Of a stretch of 64,000 nucleotides of DNA, positions 49,397 through 59,894 are shown piece after piece. Numbering within the stretch: the first letter of the stretch is position 1; each line of letters starts with the position of its first letter. A model generated the notes under the pieces. It saw only the letters and a list, made by a program, of their open reading frames with translations, was not told the origin of the DNA and did no database searches. The stretch comes from Thauera chlorobenzoica (lineage in GTDB: Bacteria > Pseudomonadota > Gammaproteobacteria > Burkholderiales > Rhodocyclaceae): contig NZ_CP018839.1 in NCBI RefSeq assembly GCF_001922305.1, positions 2,418,001-2,482,000 of the forward strand, given 5' to 3'. Position numbers and translations under genes: made by a program.

Positions 49397-50096
49397 GGCC
49401 GCGATCGTCCGCGATGGCGCCGGATCGGCGCCGGTGCTGGCCTGCGACGGCCTGGCCAAGCACTTCCGCGAGGGGGCGGAGGCGGTGAAGGTGCTCGATG
49501 AGGTCAGCCTGCGCGTCGGCCGCGGCGAGCACCTCGCCATCGTCGGCGCTTCGGGTTCGGGCAAGAGCACGCTGCTGCACCTGCTCGGCGGGCTGGACGT
49601 GCCCAGCGCCGGCGCGGTGCGGCTGATGGGGCAGGATTTCTCGGCCTTGTCGGAGGCCGCGCGTGGCCGGCTGCGCAACAGCGCGCTCGGCTTCGTGTAC
49701 CAGTTCCACCACCTGCTGCCCGAGTTCACCGCGCTCGAGAACGTCGCCATGCCGCTGTACATCCGGCGCATGGACAAGGCCGCGGCCGATGCGCGCGCCG
49801 CCGCGATGCTGCAGGAGGTGGGACTGGGCCACCGCCTCGACCACACCCCCGGCGAACTCTCCGGCGGCGAGCGCCAGCGTGCGGCGATTGCCCGCGCGCT
49901 GGTGACCCAGCCCGCCTGCGTGCTCGCCGACGAGCCCACCGGCAACCTCGACCGCCGCACCGCCGGGGTGGTGTTCGACCTGATGCTGTCGCTGAACGAG
50001 CGCCTGGCGACCAGCTTCATCATCGTCACCCACGACGAGACCCTCGCCGCTCGCGCCCAGCGCAGCCTGCGGCTGTGTGACGGGCGGCTGGAGTAG
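49389..50096 (+). CDS. lolD: lipoprotein-releasing ABC transporter ATPase
   Basis: A 235-residue ABC ATPase with Walker [11 protein letters not shown]-loop [17 protein letters not shown] (the LolD-typical F-H-LLPEF), signature ELSGGERQR and Walker [12 protein letters not shown]. It powers lipoprotein release with LolC. ATG 49389 lies inside the lolC stop region, indicating translational coupling. Confidence 0.96.
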   Translation: MNEAAIVRDGAGSAPVLACDGLAKHFREGAEAVKVLDEVSLRVGRGEHLAIVGASGSGKSTLLHLLGGLDVPSAGAVRLMGQDFSALSEAARGRLRNSALGFVYQFHHLLPEFTALENVAMPLYIRRMDKAAADARAAAMLQEVGLGHRLDHTPGELSGGERQRAAIARALVTQPACVLADEPTGNLDRRTAGVVFDLMLSLNERLATSFIIVTHDETLAARAQRSLRLCDGRLE

Positions 50097-50233
50097 GCTG
50101 CGTCCGAGCGGCACGGCTTGGCCACGGCTGTCAGCGCTCCGGTACAGCGGGAGCGCGCGGTGGGTTGAGCGATGGGCCTGCGATACGTCTTTAGGGTGGC
50201 GCAGGGGCGACTCTATTGGCATCATCGTATGTC

Positions 50234-52654
50234 ATGAGAATTGTTGCGGTGTCCTTCCTGCTCGGTGTCGGCGTGCTGCAGATGCAGCCCTCCCTGGGCG
50301 GACGCGAGTTCTACCTGATGGTCCTGGCAGGGGGGCTCGGCGCGGTGGCAGCGGGCATGCTGCTGTGCGGCCGGTGGGTGAAGCGGGCTGCGCACCGAAC
50401 CTGGTTACGCCCTGCGCTGCTCGCCGCCCTGGCCTTCGTCGCCGGCTTCGGCTGGGCCGGGCTGCGGGCAGAGGCGCGGCTGGGCGATGCGCTGGCGGGG
50501 ACGCTGGAAGGCGTGGATGTGGTCGTGCGCGGGCGCATCGCATCCTTGCCCCAGGCCGTGGGCGAGGGCTGGCGCTTCGTGTTCGAGGTCGAGGCAGGCG
50601 AAGTCGATGCAGGAGAGGTCGATGCAGGAGAGGCCGGGGCGGGTGAAACCGGGGTCCCGCAGCGCCTGCTGCTGTCCTGGTATCCCGATCGCCGCGCTGC
50701 GGCGGTGCTGCCGGCACTGACCCCCGGGGAACGCTGGCAGTTCGTGGTCCGGCTCAAGCGCCCGCACGGTTTTGCCAACCCGTCCGGGTTCGATTACGAG
50801 GCCTGGCTGCTCGAGCGCGGCGTTCGCGCCACCGGGTACGTGCGCGCCGATGCCCGCCTGCTCGAGCGCGAGCCGGCGGGTTTGATGCAGCAGGTCCATC
50901 GCCTGCGCGCGCAGCTGCGTGAGCGGATGCTGGCGGCGCTGGTGGACGCGCCCCATGGGGCGATCCTGGTCGCGCTCGGCGTCGGCGATCAGCAGGGCAT
51001 CCGGGCGCAGGACTGGGCGGTTTTCCGCCGTACCGGCATCGGCCACCTGGTGTCGATTTCGGGCCTGCACGTGGCGCTGGTCGGCCTGCTCTGCGGTGGC
51101 GGGGTGGGCGCGGCGTGGCGGCGCATCCCGGCCCTGGCGCTGCGCCTGCCGGCACAGAAGGCGAGGGCGGTGGCGGCGCTGGCGGGGGCGAGTGCCTACG
51201 CCCTGCTCGCGGGAATGGGCATTCCGGTGCTGCGAGCCTGGCTGATGCTCGCCGTGGTGGTGCTGGCGATGCTGTCGGGGCGGGCCGCCGCGCCTTCGCG
51301 GGTGCTGGCGATCGCGCTCTTCATCGTGCTCGTGGTCGACCCCTGGGCCGTGCTGGCGGGCGGGTTCTGGCTGTCGTTCGGGGCGGTGACGGTGATCCTC
51401 GCGTGCACCGGCGGGCGGCTGCGGGCGGTGGCCGGCTGGCGCGCGGCGCTGCGCATCCAGCTCGCGCTCAGTGTGGCGCTGATCCCGCTGCTGTTGGCCC
51501 TGTTCCAGTCCTTTCCGCTGGTGTCGCCCCTGGCCAACCTGTTCGCCGTTCCGCTGGTGAGCTTCGTCATCACCCCGCTGGTGCTGGCCGCGCTGCTGCT
51601 GCCGATGTTGCTGGTGCCCGCCCACGCCGCCACGGTGGCGATGATGGCCGTGCTCGAGCGCCTGGCGGCGCTCGAGCACGCGCTGTGGGAGCAGGCGCCG
51701 CCTCCGCCCTGGCTGCTGGGTGCGGGCCTGGTGGCGGTGGGGCTGCTGCTGTTGCCGCGCGCCACGCCCGGCCGGCTGGCCGCGCCGGCCCTGCTGCTGG
51801 CCTTGCTGAGCTGGCAGCCGCCGCGCCCCGCGGCGGGCGCCTTCCGTGCCGTGGTGCTCGATGTAGGGCAGGGGCTGGCCGTCCATGTGCAGACGCGCAG
51901 CCACGAGCTGCTGTTCGACGCCGGTCCGGCCTACGGGGGCGACGCCGATGCCGGCGGCCGGGTGGTCCTGCCTTACCTGCGTGCGACCGGGGTGCGCCGG
52001 CTCGATGCCCTGCTGCTTTCGCACGAGGACATCGACCACGTCGGCGGCGCGGTGAGCGTGCTGGATGGGATCGCGGTCGGGGAGGTGATGGCCACGGAGC
52101 CGGACGGCCTGGTGCACTGGGCGCAGGCGCGCCGGCCGGACACGGCGCTGCGCCGCTGCGCGGCGGGGCAGAGCTGGTTTTGGGACGGGGTGCGTTTCGA
52201 CGTCCTTCATCCCGCGTCCGCGGGCGACGGAGGCGGGCGCCTGGAGCACGACAACAACCGTTCCTGCGTGCTGCGGGTGTGGGCGGCAGGAGGCGCGCTG
52301 CTGCTGACGGGCGACATCGAGGCGGTCGCCGAGCGCGCCATCCTCGCCCGCCATGGGGCGGCGGCGGTTGCCGCCGAGGTGGTGGTGAGCGCTCATCACG
52401 GCAGCCGCTCGTCATCGTCCCCTGCATTCGTCGAGGCGAGCCGGGCGACGGCGGTGATCCATTCTGCCGGTCACCGCAACGCCTTCGGCCACCCCCATGC
52501 CCAGGTCCGGGCGCGCTGGGCCGCGGCCGGTGCGCGCAACTGGCGCACCGACAGCCAGGGCGCGGTCGAGGCCCGCTTTGCCGCGACGGCCGATGAAGGT
52601 GCCGGCGTCAGCGCCTGGCGCGACGTCCAGCCACGTTACTGGCACGGCCGCTGA
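50234..52654 (+). CDS. comEC: ComEC/Rec2-family DNA internalisation protein
   Basis: An 806-residue inner-membrane protein for passage of single-stranded DNA during natural transformation. The order is N-terminal helices and a DUF4131/OB-like domain (about 1-190), a multi-helix Competence domain (about 220-490, GVGDQQGIRAQDWAVFRRTGIGHLVSISGLHVALVG), and a C-terminal metallo-beta-lactamase domain (about 530-770) with LLLSHEDIDHVGGAV and VVSAHHGSRSSS. ATG 50234 is preferred to a TTG six codons earlier. Near residue 120 the DNA holds a short in-frame repeat encoding GEVDA units. Confidence 0.93.
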   Translation: MRIVAVSFLLGVGVLQMQPSLGGREFYLMVLAGGLGAVAAGMLLCGRWVKRAAHRTWLRPALLAALAFVAGFGWAGLRAEARLGDALAGTLEGVDVVVRGRIASLPQAVGEGWRFVFEVEAGEVDAGEVDAGEAGAGETGVPQRLLLSWYPDRRAAAVLPALTPGERWQFVVRLKRPHGFANPSGFDYEAWLLERGVRATGYVRADARLLEREPAGLMQQVHRLRAQLRERMLAALVDAPHGAILVALGVGDQQGIRAQDWAVFRRTGIGHLVSISGLHVALVGLLCGGGVGAAWRRIPALALRLPAQKARAVAALAGASAYALLAGMGIPVLRAWLMLAVVVLAMLSGRAAAPSRVLAIALFIVLVVDPWAVLAGGFWLSFGAVTVILACTGGRLRAVAGWRAALRIQLALSVALIPLLLALFQSFPLVSPLANLFAVPLVSFVITPLVLAALLLPMLLVPAHAATVAMMAVLERLAALEHALWEQAPPPPWLLGAGLVAVGLLLLPRATPGRLAAPALLLALLSWQPPRPAAGAFRAVVLDVGQGLAVHVQTRSHELLFDAGPAYGGDADAGGRVVLPYLRATGVRRLDALLLSHEDIDHVGGAVSVLDGIAVGEVMATEPDGLVHWAQARRPDTALRRCAAGQSWFWDGVRFDVLHPASAGDGGGRLEHDNNRSCVLRVWAAGGALLLTGDIEAVAERAILARHGAAAVAAEVVVSAHHGSRSSSSPAFVEASRATAVIHSAGHRNAFGHPHAQVRARWAAAGARNWRTDSQGAVEARFAATADEGAGVSAWRDVQPRYWHGR

Positions 52655-52762
52655 GCCCGTCCCGGCCGGTGATCCGCTGGTGCGCACATGGAATTCGGCA
52701 AAAGATTCAGGCTAGACTCGAGCCCTGTTCCACCCTCGGCGCCAGGCGCCGGCCCGCACACC

Positions 52763-53683
52763 ATGAGCTTCCTGTCTGCCTTGCGCCGCCTGCTGGCATC
52801 GCCCCCCGAACTTTCGCGCCCCACCCCCGGCCTGCGCGAACGCTTCGTGCAATGCATCGGGCCGCACGGCCTGCACCGCATGGCATACACCGAATGGGGC
52901 GATCCGGATAATCCGCGGGTACTGATCTGCGCCCACGGCCTGACCCGCAACGGGCGCGATTTCGACGACCTGGCCCGTGCCCTGGCGCGCGATTACCGTG
53001 TGGTCTGCCCCGATGTGGTCGGGCGCGGGCGCAGCGACTGGCTTGGGGTGAAGACCGACTACGGCTTTCCAGTGTATGTGGCGGACATGGTGACGCTGAT
53101 CGCACGCCTCAATGTGGAGGGCGTGCACTGGGTGGGAACGTCGATGGGCGGGATCATCGGCATGCTCCTCGCCAGCCAGCCGCACACGCCGATCCGCCGC
53201 CTCGTGCTCAATGACGTCGGGCCGGTGATCACCGCCGTTTCACTGCGCCGGATCGCCCAGTATGTCGGCACCGCGCCGCGCTTTCCGAGCATCGAGGCGG
53301 CCGAGGCCTACCTGCGCGAAGCCTGCGCCCCGTTCGGGCCGCTCACCGACGCGCAGTGGCGCCACCTGACCGCGCACGCGGTCCGGCCGGTGGCGGGCGG
53401 CGACGGCTTCGCGATGATCTACGACCCTGCGCTGGGCGAAGCCTTCCGTGCCGCGCCGATCCTCGCCGACATCGACCTGTGGCCGGTGTACGAGCGCGTG
53501 CGCTGTCCGACCCTGGCCTTGCGCGGAGCCGACTCCGATCTGCTCGAGCCGGCGACGTTCGCGGCGATGGCCGCGCGCGGACCGCGGGCGCAGATGGTCG
53601 AGTTCGCCGGGGTGGGGCATGCGCCGATGCTGATGGACGAAGCGCAGATCGGCGTCGTGCGCGATTTCCTGCTCGCCGGCTGA
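52763..53683 (+). CDS. alpha/beta-hydrolase
   Basis: A 306-residue alpha/beta-hydrolase fold enzyme. The nucleophile elbow is GTSMGG (VHWVGTSMGGIIGMLLA), an oxyanion-hole region is CAHGLTRNGRDFDD, and the catalytic histidine lies in GVGHAPML with an aspartate likely in RGADSDLL. Substrate is unknown. ATG 52763 (MSFLSALRRLL) was chosen; an in-frame ATG at 52688 would add 25 residues with no clear family support. It converges on rsgA. Confidence 0.83.
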   Translation: MSFLSALRRLLASPPELSRPTPGLRERFVQCIGPHGLHRMAYTEWGDPDNPRVLICAHGLTRNGRDFDDLARALARDYRVVCPDVVGRGRSDWLGVKTDYGFPVYVADMVTLIARLNVEGVHWVGTSMGGIIGMLLASQPHTPIRRLVLNDVGPVITAVSLRRIAQYVGTAPRFPSIEAAEAYLREACAPFGPLTDAQWRHLTAHAVRPVAGGDGFAMIYDPALGEAFRAAPILADIDLWPVYERVRCPTLALRGADSDLLEPATFAAMAARGPRAQMVEFAGVGHAPMLMDEAQIGVVRDFLLAG

Positions 53684-53699
53684 GATCACATCCCCACGC

Positions 53700-54644
53700 T
53701 CACCAGCCCGGGTTGAGCCGGCGCGCCTGGTCGATTTCGCTGCGGATGGTGCGGAAATGTTCCCAGCGCCGCGGGTGGATGGCGCCGCTCGCGACCGCGG
53801 CGAGCAGCGCGCAGCCGGGCTCGGCCTCGTGCCGGCAGTCGCGGAAGCGGCAATGCCCGAGGTGGGGGCGCAGCTCGAGGAAGGCTTCGGCGAGCTCGTC
53901 GTGCGACAGGTGGGCGAGGCCGAACACCTGCAGCCCGGGACTGTCGATCAGCCAGCCCGGCAGGGCGGCGTCGGTGGCGGGCGGCAGTGGATAGAGACGG
54001 GCGAAGGTGGTGGTGTGCTTGCCGGAGTCGAGGGCGGCGGAAATCTCCCGGGTGGCGGCCCGCGCTTCGGGAATCAGGGCGTTGGTGAGGGTCGATTTGC
54101 CCATCCCGGACTGCCCGACCAGGATCGCGTGCAGCCCGGACAGGCGCGCGCGCAGGCGCGCCGCGCCGTCGAGGGCGGATACTTCGAGCACTTCGTAGCC
54201 GAGCGCGCGAAAGGGCGCGAGCTGGGCGCGCGCGGCCGTCAGGCGATCGGCGAGGTCGGCCTTGTTGAGCACGATCAGGGGGGTGATTTCCTGGCTTTCG
54301 GCGGCGGCGATGCAGCGCGACACCAGCAGGTCGGAAAACCCCGGCTCGGTTGCGACCACGATCACGATATGGCTGAGGTTGGCCGCGATCAGCTTCTCGC
54401 GGAAGGCATCCGAGCGCCACAGCAGGTTGCGCCGCGGCTTGAGCGCGGCGATGACGCCCTGACCGTCACCACCGGGGAGGATTTCCACGACATCGCCGCA
54501 GGCGAAGCTGCTTTTCTTGCCGCGCGGATAGCACTGCAGGCGGCCAGCCGGGGTGTCGACTTCGTAGTGGCGGCCGAAGGCGGCAGCGATGATGCCGTCG
54601 AGCCGGGTTTCGGCGCGGGCGGCCGGGCGGGTGCGGGGTCTCAC
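53700..54644 (-). CDS. rsgA: ribosome small subunit-dependent GTPase A
   Basis: A 314-residue circularly permuted GTPase that aids 30S subunit maturation. The N-terminal OB domain (about 15-75) is followed by G4 LNKADL, then G1 GQSGMGKSTLTNAL and G3 DSPGLQVFGL. The C-terminal zinc finger is C-RFRD-C-RHEAEPG-C. The start is GTG 54644. The gene follows the M48 peptidase gene by 20 bases, an arrangement I recall from other betaproteobacteria. Confidence 0.96.
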   Translation of the reverse strand: MRPRTRPAARAETRLDGIIAAAFGRHYEVDTPAGRLQCYPRGKKSSFACGDVVEILPGGDGQGVIAALKPRRNLLWRSDAFREKLIAANLSHIVIVVATEPGFSDLLVSRCIAAAESQEITPLIVLNKADLADRLTAARAQLAPFRALGYEVLEVSALDGAARLRARLSGLHAILVGQSGMGKSTLTNALIPEARAATREISAALDSGKHTTTFARLYPLPPATDAALPGWLIDSPGLQVFGLAHLSHDELAEAFLELRPHLGHCRFRDCRHEAEPGCALLAAVASGAIHPRRWEHFRTIRSEIDQARRLNPGW

Positions 54645-54664
54645 TCGGGGCGGGTCCTCGGAAG

Positions 54665-55912
54665 TCAGGCGTGGTGGGACAGCAGGCGGCCGATCCGCTC
54701 CGCGGCCGGCGGGTGTGAGTCGAAAAAGCGCGAATACAGCGGGTCGGGGGTGAGGGTCGCGGCGTTGTCGCGGTAGAGCTTGACCAGCGCGGAGGCGAGC
54801 GCGGTGGCGCTGCTCTGGCGTGCTGCGTAGGCATCGGCCTGGAATTCGTGGGTCCGCGACCAGTGGCTGAGCAGCGGGGCGAAGGGGAAGGTGAACGCCG
54901 GCAGGATCAGGAAGAACAGCGCCAGCGCGCTGGCGCCGTCCTGCGCCTGCATGCCCAGTGCGGTGAAGAACCCGGGCTGCGCCGCGAGCCAGCCGAGCAC
55001 GGCGAGCAGGGCCAGGCTGGCCGGAGCGAGGACGGCGAGGCGCCGGAACAGGTGGCGGTGGTGGAAGTGGCCGAGCTCATGGGCGAGCACGGCCTCGACT
55101 TCGTCGGCGTCGAGCTTGTCGAGCAGGGTGTCGAAGAACACGATCCGCTTCGCCGCGCCGAGACCGGTGAAATAGGCGTTGCCGTGGGCCGAGCGGCGCG
55201 AGCCGTCCATCACGAACAGGCCGCTGGAGCGAAAGCCGCAGCGCGCGAGGAGGGCTTCGACGCGTGCCTTCAGGGCGGCATCGGCGAGCGGGGTGAAGGT
55301 GTTGAACAGCGGTGCGATGAACGTCGGCCAGATCAGCATCACCAGCACGTTCACCCCCAGCCACAGGGCCCACGCCCACAGCCACCACCATGCGCCGGCG
55401 AGCCCGATCAGCCACAGCAGCACGGCGAGCAGGGGCAGGCCGATCGCCGCGGCGAGCGCCGCTTCGCGTGCGGTGTCGGCGATGAACAGGCGCGGCGTGA
55501 TGCGGTTGAAGCCGAACTTCTTCTCCACCCCGAAAATGCGGACCAGGACGAAAGGCAGCTCGAGCGCCCAGCCGAGCACACCCAGCGTCGCCAGCAGGGC
55601 GGTGCCGTGGGCCACGCTGCCGGCGGGCAGGAGCGCGGCCCAGGCCGCATGCACGGCCTGCAGCCCGCCGCCAAAGGTCAGCGCGAGGGCGAAGGCTGCG
55701 GCGGCGATCGCCTCGCCCGCGGCCAGCGGTGCCCGTGCCGCGGTGTAGTCGGCCGCACGCCGGTGCGAGGCGAGCGCAATCGCGGCCGCGAACGCTGTCG
55801 GCACGGCATCGCGGTGCGCACGCACGTGGCGGACCTGGCGGCGGAGCAGGGCGAGGCGGGCGGCGAGGCCGAGCAGCAGCGCGCAGAGGAAGAGGACGGC
55901 AAAGGCGTTCAT
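54665..55912 (-). CDS. M48-family integral-membrane metallopeptidase (Ste24/CAAX-protease-like)
   Basis: A 415-residue membrane zinc protease. The motif [10 protein letters not shown] (HExxH) lies near residue 280 after four or more N-terminal helices; a distal zinc-binding glutamate is in [12 protein letters not shown]. The [18 protein letters not shown] segment is typical of Ste24-like M48A proteins. In bacteria these enzymes are linked to membrane protein quality control. ATG 55912 ([15 protein letters not shown]) begins the first helix. It diverges from orn. Confidence 0.92.
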   Translation of the reverse strand: MNAFAVLFLCALLLGLAARLALLRRQVRHVRAHRDAVPTAFAAAIALASHRRAADYTAARAPLAAGEAIAAAAFALALTFGGGLQAVHAAWAALLPAGSVAHGTALLATLGVLGWALELPFVLVRIFGVEKKFGFNRITPRLFIADTAREAALAAAIGLPLLAVLLWLIGLAGAWWWLWAWALWLGVNVLVMLIWPTFIAPLFNTFTPLADAALKARVEALLARCGFRSSGLFVMDGSRRSAHGNAYFTGLGAAKRIVFFDTLLDKLDADEVEAVLAHELGHFHHRHLFRRLAVLAPASLALLAVLGWLAAQPGFFTALGMQAQDGASALALFFLILPAFTFPFAPLLSHWSRTHEFQADAYAARQSSATALASALVKLYRDNAATLTPDPLYSRFFDSHPPAAERIGRLLSHHA

Positions 55913-56046
55913 CGGGCGATCGCTGGGGGCAGAGTGGTCCGGGGGGCGCGCAACGGCGCAGGCGTGCCGGGAGCGGGATCTATGACACAATCGCGCCCTT
56001 CGATGTTTCCCGACCACAAGGTAGCGAGAGAAAAGGCGGATCGATT

Positions 56047-56595
56047 ATGGCACAGGACCCGAAAACCCTGATATGGCTCGACATGGAGATGACCGGTCTC
56101 GAGCCCGAGCGCGACCGCATCATCGAGATCGCCGTCGTGCTCACCGACGAGAACCTGAACACGGTCGCCGAGGCCCCGGTGCTCGCGGTGCACCAGCCCG
56201 ACACGGTGCTCGATGCGATGGACGAGTGGAACCGCAATACCCACGGCAAATCCGGCCTGATCGCGCGGGTGAAGGAGTCCACCGTGTCCGAGGCCGAGGC
56301 CGAGGCCCAGGTGCTCGCCTTCCTGAAGGAACGGGTGCCGGCGCGCACGTCGCCGATCTGCGGCAATTCGGTGTGCCAGGACCGGCGCTTCCTCGCGCGC
56401 TGGATGCCGGCGCTGGAAGCCTGGTTCCACTACCGCAACCTGGACGTATCCACCCTCAAGGAGCTCGCCCGGCGCTGGCGGCCGGCGGTGTATGAAGGGG
56501 TGAAGAAGGCTGGCAGCCATACCGCGCTCGCCGACATCCACGAATCGATCGCCGAGCTGCGCCATTACCGGGATCATTTCCTGAAGCTGGATTGA
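56047..56595 (+). CDS. orn: oligoribonuclease
   Basis: A 182-residue DEDDh exonuclease that degrades 2-5-mer RNAs, including pGpG from cyclic-di-GMP breakdown. Metal ligands are seen in [21 protein letters not shown] (D12, E14) and in [17 protein letters not shown] (H, D). ATG 56047 fits the family start; the frame is open upstream. Confidence 0.97.
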   Translation: MAQDPKTLIWLDMEMTGLEPERDRIIEIAVVLTDENLNTVAEAPVLAVHQPDTVLDAMDEWNRNTHGKSGLIARVKESTVSEAEAEAQVLAFLKERVPARTSPICGNSVCQDRRFLARWMPALEAWFHYRNLDVSTLKELARRWRPAVYEGVKKAGSHTALADIHESIAELRHYRDHFLKLD

Positions 56596-56607
56596 CCCGG
56601 GCGGGGG

Positions 56608-58266
56608 TCAGGGAGGGGTGCGGCGCAGCAGGCGGAAGCTTTCCTGGCGCTTGCCGGCACCGCGGCGGAACTCCCACACCGGCTTCCATTCCGGTGCCAG
56701 CGCGCGCAGCTCGTCGCGGCCTTCGGCGTGGACGAGCAGCAGCGTGCACGGCGTGGCGCCGCCTTCGACGCGCTGGGTGCGCAGTCCGGCGAAGTAGTCC
56801 AGCGAACTGCGCAGGGCGTCCGGCAGCCCGGTGGTGGCAATGCAGGCGCCGGGGTGCTCGCTGCGTTCTCCCGCCACGGCGATGGCGAGCGAGCCGGCTA
56901 CCGCGCGATAGCTGCGGCCATGGTCGAACCAGGGCATCAGCAAGACCACGGCCAGGCACCACAGCATGGTGAGCCCGATCGCCCAGTTCGCCGGCGCACG
57001 CGACAGCGAGCGCGGCAGCCGCCACACGAGGACGATCCACAGCAGGCTGATCGCGCCGCCCGTGAGCAACTGGAAAGGCCCCCCGGGAAGCACGAAATCG
57101 GGTGCGTTGCGGGCCACGTGGCGGGCCAGTCCGGGGGGCCAGCCCAGCGCCTGGGCGGTCCATGCCAGCCACACCAGCACGCCGAACAGGGCGAGGCTCA
57201 TCAGCGCGAACCAGTCGAAGGCATTGGCGGCGCCGCGGCGCAGGGTCGGCACCCCGCCGGCGGCCAGCAGTGCGGCGGCCGGCACCATCAGCAGCATGCC
57301 GGCCTGGGAAAGGTCGCCGCTCAGCACCAGCCAGCCCAGCACCAGTACTGCGCTTTGCAGGGGCAGCAGCGCGGGCAGGGCGGCGAGCCGGCGGCGCTCG
57401 CGCCACAGCGCCCACAGCGCGATCGGCCACAGCGGCCACAGGAACCAAGCGAGCAGCTCGAGCAGGCGCGGAGTGTCGTCGAGGGCGAGCTGCGGTCCGG
57501 CGAGGCGCGACCACTCCGCACCCAGCCAGCGCAGGAACAGGGCGGGGTCGTGAAGGTGCAGGGTCAGCGGCCAGATCGCGGCCAGCGTCAGCGCCAGGCA
57601 CAAGCCCAGCAGCAGGGCGCCGCTCGCACGCGGGGTGCGGCAGTCGGTGCCCAGCAGCAGGGCCAGCGGCAGCAGCGGGGCGGTGATCAGCAATCCGCCG
57701 AGCCCCCCGGCAAGGAAGGCGAGGGCGCTGCCGAGCCCGGCCTTGAGCGCACCGCCGATCGGGCGCTGGGGCACTTCGGCAAGTCCTTGCAAGGTGAGCG
57801 CGAGCATTGCGAACACGGCCAGCAGGGGCTGGGTTTCATGCGCATGCAGCACCAGCCCGAGAGCGCCGAGGGCGAGCAGCGCGGCCGGCGTGCGCGCCGG
57901 GCGGCCGTGCAGCGCCTCGGCGGTGCGGGCGACGAAATAGATCGCCAGGGCGACGAAGAACGCGCTCGCCAGGCGCGCCCCGCCGTGCACCGGGAGCACG
58001 GCGCTGGCGAGCCAGGCGAAGCTTGCCGCAGTCCAGAAGTACAGCGGTGGGTAGTCGGTCAGCGGTTCCCCGGCAAGCTGCGGGAACAGCCAGGATTCGC
58101 CGCGCAGCAGTTCCAGGACCGGGCCGAAGTAGCGCGCGTCGCTGCCGCGCCAGGGGTCGTGCACGGTGAGGCCGACGAGCAGGTAGAGGCCGACCAGCGC
58201 GGCCAGGCCGACGGTGCCGTAGATGCGACGCTGGAACAGGGTGGGGGTTATGGGGTCGCGGATCAT
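56608..58266 (-). CDS. GT83/PMT-like membrane glycosyltransferase
   Basis: A 552-residue membrane protein with about a dozen helices in the ArnT/PMT_2 fold. The first periplasmic loop has DPWRGSDARYFGPVLELL (acidic catalytic-site region) and DYPPLYFWTAASFAWL, as in ArnT-like enzymes that use polyprenyl-phosphate sugars. The C-terminal soluble part is short. The acceptor is unknown; lipid A or a protein are possible. It converges on orn and lies downstream of rpmE past a terminator. Confidence 0.8.
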   Translation of the reverse strand: MIRDPITPTLFQRRIYGTVGLAALVGLYLLVGLTVHDPWRGSDARYFGPVLELLRGESWLFPQLAGEPLTDYPPLYFWTAASFAWLASAVLPVHGGARLASAFFVALAIYFVARTAEALHGRPARTPAALLALGALGLVLHAHETQPLLAVFAMLALTLQGLAEVPQRPIGGALKAGLGSALAFLAGGLGGLLITAPLLPLALLLGTDCRTPRASGALLLGLCLALTLAAIWPLTLHLHDPALFLRWLGAEWSRLAGPQLALDDTPRLLELLAWFLWPLWPIALWALWRERRRLAALPALLPLQSAVLVLGWLVLSGDLSQAGMLLMVPAAALLAAGGVPTLRRGAANAFDWFALMSLALFGVLVWLAWTAQALGWPPGLARHVARNAPDFVLPGGPFQLLTGGAISLLWIVLVWRLPRSLSRAPANWAIGLTMLWCLAVVLLMPWFDHGRSYRAVAGSLAIAVAGERSEHPGACIATTGLPDALRSSLDYFAGLRTQRVEGGATPCTLLLVHAEGRDELRALAPEWKPVWEFRRGAGKRQESFRLLRRTPP

Positions 58267-58350
58267 GCGCGCATTGTGCGGCGGAGTGCCTGGACAGGCA
58301 AAGACTGCCGGGAGCGTTCACCCGGGGGGCGGCCGTCCGGGGGCGATAAA

Positions 58351-58372
58351 AAAGGCAGCCGCGGCTGCCTTT
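58351..58372 (-). terminator. rpmE intrinsic terminator
   Basis: AAAGGCAGC and GCTGCCTTT form a 9-base stem with loop CGCG. On the minus strand it is followed by a T-run, 55 bases after the rpmE stop. Confidence 0.85.
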
Positions 58373-58426
58373 CGGTTCGGCGCCCGAGAACGGGGGCCGT
58401 GGCGTGCGGGGGCAAGCCCCGGCGTC

Positions 58427-58645
58427 TCAGCTCGCGCGCTGGACGTTGCCGTATTTCTGGCGGAAGCGCTCGACGCGACCGGCGGTGTCGACGATCTTCT
58501 GCTTGCCGGTATAGAAGGGATGGCAGGCCGAGCACACTTCGACGTGGTACTGGTCCTTGCTCAGCGTGGAGCGGGTGGTGAAAGTGTTGCCGCAGGAGCA
58601 GGTCACGTTCACGTCGTTGTACTTCGGATGGATGTCCGCTTTCAT
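58427..58645 (-). CDS. rpmE: 50S ribosomal protein L31 (zinc-binding form)
   Basis: The 72-residue L31 carries both cysteine pairs of the zinc-binding C+ type (TCSCGNTF and [16 protein letters not shown]). This form is stored in the ribosome when zinc is ample. ATG 58645 ([12 protein letters not shown]) is the family start. The gene stands alone with its own terminator. Confidence 0.97.
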   Translation of the reverse strand: MKADIHPKYNDVNVTCSCGNTFTTRSTLSKDQYHVEVCSACHPFYTGKQKIVDTAGRVERFRQKYGNVQRAS

Positions 58646-58820
58646 GATGGTTTCCTGGAATCGCGCGGGCGGCGGATGTGACCGCCCTGTTTGGTAAAGG
58701 GCGAAATTATCCTGCAAGCCATCCCTGCTGGCAAGCAAAAGAGCTGCAAGCGCGGCGCGTGCGCGCATTACAATCGCGCCTTTGCCAACCGGGGCCGCGA
58801 ATGCGGCGGGGAGAATCGGG

Positions 58821-59822
58821 GTGCGTCTGCTGCTCGCGCCGATGGAAGGCCTGCTCGACGAGGCGCTGCGCGCGATGGTGACGCGGCTCGCCCGCTACGA
58901 CTACGCGGTCACCGAGTTCGCCCGGGTGTCGGGCACCTTGCTGCCGGATCGCTTCTTCCGCCGCATCGCGCCCGAGCTCGATCACGCCAGCTGCACCGCG
59001 GCGGGCACGCCGGTACGGGTGCAGCTGCTCGGCTCCGACCCGGCGTGCATGGCGGACAACGCCGCGCGCCTGGCACGGCTGGCGCCGGCAGGTGTGGATC
59101 TGAACTTCGGCTGCCCGGCGCCGACGGTGAATCGCCATCGTGGCGGTGCGGTGCTGCTCGACGAGCCGGAGCTCTTGCACCGGATCGCCGCCGCAGTGGC
59201 CGCAGCCTTGCCCGCCGGGCTGCCGCTGACGGCGAAGATGCGGCTCGGCGTCGCCGATCCCGGGCGGGCGTGCGAGTGCGCCCAGGCGCTGGCCGAGGGC
59301 GGGGCGGCGGCGCTGGTCGTGCACGCGCGCACCCGCCAGCAAGGCTACCGGCCGCCGGCCCACTGGGAGTGGGTGGCGCGGGTGGCGCAGGCGGTGCGGG
59401 TGCCGGTGGTGGCCAATGGCGAAGTGTGGACCGCCGCGGACTGGGCGCGCTGCCGTGCGCTGTCCGGGGTGGCGGACGTGATGCTCGGCCGCGGCGCGGT
59501 GGCCGACCCCTTTCTCGCCCGGCGCATCCGCGACGGGCGTCTCGATCCCCCGGACGCGGCCGAGCGGGAACGGGAGTGGCAGGCCCTGCTCCCGGCGCTC
59601 GGTGAATTCAGCGCGCGCGTGCAGCGCAAGGTCGAGGCGCGCCATGCCCCGGGGCGGATCAAGCAGTGGCTGCATCTGCTGGCGCGCTCGTATCCGCAGG
59701 CCCGGCACCTGTTCGCTGCGATCCGCGGGCTGCGCACGTTGGCCGAAGTCGAGGTCATGCTCGGCCGTCATGGGGTGCCGCTTCCCGGGGCCCATTCTCC
59801 GGCGCCGGCCTGCACGGCTTGA
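58821..59822 (+). CDS. dusC: tRNA-dihydrouridine synthase (DusC-like)
   Basis: A 333-residue FMN enzyme reducing specific uridines in tRNA. Seen are [37 protein letters not shown] with the catalytic cysteine, [20 protein letters not shown] and the FMN-phosphate region [10 protein letters not shown] and [17 protein letters not shown]. These match DusC (U16) more than DusA or DusB. GTG 58821 has GGGAGA about 7 bases upstream and matches the family start; an in-frame start at 58782 adds 13 atypical residues. Confidence 0.9.
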   Translation: MRLLLAPMEGLLDEALRAMVTRLARYDYAVTEFARVSGTLLPDRFFRRIAPELDHASCTAAGTPVRVQLLGSDPACMADNAARLARLAPAGVDLNFGCPAPTVNRHRGGAVLLDEPELLHRIAAAVAAALPAGLPLTAKMRLGVADPGRACECAQALAEGGAAALVVHARTRQQGYRPPAHWEWVARVAQAVRVPVVANGEVWTAADWARCRALSGVADVMLGRGAVADPFLARRIRDGRLDPPDAAEREREWQALLPALGEFSARVQRKVEARHAPGRIKQWLHLLARSYPQARHLFAAIRGLRTLAEVEVMLGRHGVPLPGAHSPAPACTA

Positions 59823-59894
59823 GCGCGCTAGGATGCGGCGCCGGCGCGCGGCAGCACTTTTCGCTACGGTGCCTACCCTCCATCAGGAAACACG

